This document shows positions 62,458-64,000 of a stretch of 64,000 nucleotides of DNA, piece by piece (the stretch's first letter is position 1; every line of letters starts with the position of its first letter). This DNA is from Hybos culiciformis (taxonomy: Eukaryota; Arthropoda; Insecta; Diptera; Hybotidae), in assembly GCA_964007475.1 (NCBI GenBank), contig OZ023273.1:120141812-120205811 (forward strand). The letters run 5' to 3'. The position numbers and the translations under genes are program-made. The notes under the pieces were generated by a model. The model was given only the letters and a program-made list of their open reading frames with translations. It was not told the DNA's origin and did not search any database.

Positions 62458-64000
62458 AGAATTCATCTGATACTGTAATTTTCGTTATGTTTTTAATTCT
62501 TGATTCTTTATTGAAAAAAAATTTATTCTTATGATTACAAACATTAAAACCTTAATAGTTTTTTAAGTAAGTGTCAAATTAATGCTTCAAGCTATAAATA
62601 TTTTATACTTTTAACAATTATTTTCTTTGAAACAGACATTGATTCAAACGTGGATAATTTATCATAAATTTAATTTTAATTAATGCTATTTTTAATGATT
62701 TTTTTTTTGCATTATACATTATTATTGAACTTTTACTATAAACACTAGAAAATGCTATAAAACTAATTTAAAAACTAGTGCATAATCGCGTTACCACTTT
62801 TAATTTCTAACTATGTGATATCTTGCAAACAATACAATTTTATTCTCCATAGTTTCTGTCTATTAATGTTTTATGAGTTTTTAATGAGTTAGCAACTACA
62901 ACTTTTCTTTTTCACTATAAAAAGTAGTATTTTTCAAATCGACAATAAAATCGCAGAGAGTTCAATAAAAAATCCGTTTTCTTTTACTTTTAATTAAATT
63001 TGAGTACAAAAATAAATATTATTTTAATTGAATGGAATATTATTGTATTTGGAAAGTACGATCGACGTATATTTCAGCCGCAATAGGAAATAGCAATCTT
63101 GGATATTGTTTTTTATTATATTAAGATAATGATATGCTTAATCAAAATAAATTGACTTAAAGCAAAATAAATTCATTAAAAATATGAAAAATTTAGAACA
63201 TGTTTTATTTTTTGTGGTTAAACTTTTCGTCGCGTCGACAATTTCCACAATTTCCACCATTTTTCTGTATGAGTTTAAATTTAACAAAATGAGATAACAG
63301 AATGTGCAAAAGTTATTTAAATCATATTGTATCCCAAAAATGGAATTTCTATATTCGGAAAAATGGAAAATCTAAATTTTACAATTCCGAAGTTTATTTT
63401 TTGACAAATGAACATCAAATATTGGAATATGCAACTAAAATTGTTTTTTAAAAAGAACAATAATTATATTCTTTGGCTTGATTGTTTTGATGCGGTTGTG
63501 TTTATCATATTATTGAACCTGACAAAAATAATATGATAACAAATAGATAAAAAAAAATTTCATACTACATATACGATTATCGTTATTTAAATATATTTAA
63601 ACATATAAATAGACGAATATAAATAGACCCTATAAACTTCATTAAAATTACATATTTACCTCAATTAAGTATTAGAGTTCATTATATTCGAAATTATTAA
63701 AAATACTTTTCTTTGATTTGGAGTTTTTAATTTCTTCAGGCTCTAAGAGTTATCATTAAGTTTCCATATATATTTTTTTTTTTAAGATAATTTCTTAGAT
63801 GAACGAAAATTACGTGAAATTGTTTTAACCGTAAAGTTACTTGCTTGATTTGATCATATAGTAACTTTCAAATTATGCAAATTAAAAAAAATCTAAAAAT
63901 TGGTTTTATTCAATCGTGTAATAAAAAAGATTATTTTCTCCTCAAAGAAATAAGTAATGACTCAGGAACTAATTTCGAGTGGTTAAATACAGAACTAGTT
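62458..64000. other. AT-rich DNA to the window end
   Basis: No gene, RNA or transposon end recognised. Confidence 0.6.

Overview
The window is very AT-rich eukaryotic nuclear DNA, with A+T clearly above 70% by eye. It has short poly-A/T runs throughout and no operon-like packing. Three things point to an arthropod, most likely an insect: intron-less tRNA genes of metazoan type, a tRNA-derived SINE of the kind common in insects, and a crop of small DNA transposons (hAT-type and foldback elements). I cannot name the species. No large protein-coding gene is visible, so the window is a gene desert or a very long intron. It holds sparse Pol III genes, decayed transposons and one probable small gene at the extreme left edge.

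Layout. (1) 24-341: a probable two-exon gene for a 70-residue single-pass membrane micropeptide. Its 105-bp intron has a GTATGT donor, a TACTAAC branch site and a T-rich acceptor, and an AATAAA follows the stop. (2) 2497-2827: a complete non-autonomous hAT element with a perfect 8-bp target-site duplication. (3) 4510-4635: a possible terminal exon. (4) 5065-5121: a 57-bp near-perfect palindrome. (5) 5732-6718: the most striking object, a 987-bp foldback element. It has 9-bp flanking repeats, arms built from iterated CGCGGTTATGACA units, a 59-bp tandem array of internal palindromes and a GC-rich core framed by its own inverted repeat. (6) 8381-8560: a 180-bp foldback MITE flanked by TA. (7) 10630-10950: a possible decayed reading frame on the minus strand. 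(8) 11719-12443: convergent tRNA-Ser(AGA) and tRNA-Leu(TAA). (9) 13041-13830: a hAT fossil that still encodes the C-terminal dimerisation part of a ZBED/hAT transposase, with two in-frame stops. (10) 13831-54680: about 40 kb with almost nothing but small hairpins, short repeats and weak ORFs. (11) 54681-54753: tRNA-Arg(ACG). (12) About 56944-57080: a tRNA-derived SINE with intact A and B boxes. (13) 62062-62457: a second foldback element whose ends share the CATGACATAAYCGC motif with the 5.7 kb element. The two are probably related families.

The functional content is therefore translation (three tRNA genes) plus one candidate small membrane protein. Everything else with structure is mobile-element derived. 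The best candidate for something undescribed is the pair of related foldback elements at 5732-6718 and 62062-62457. The terminal micropeptide gene comes second.
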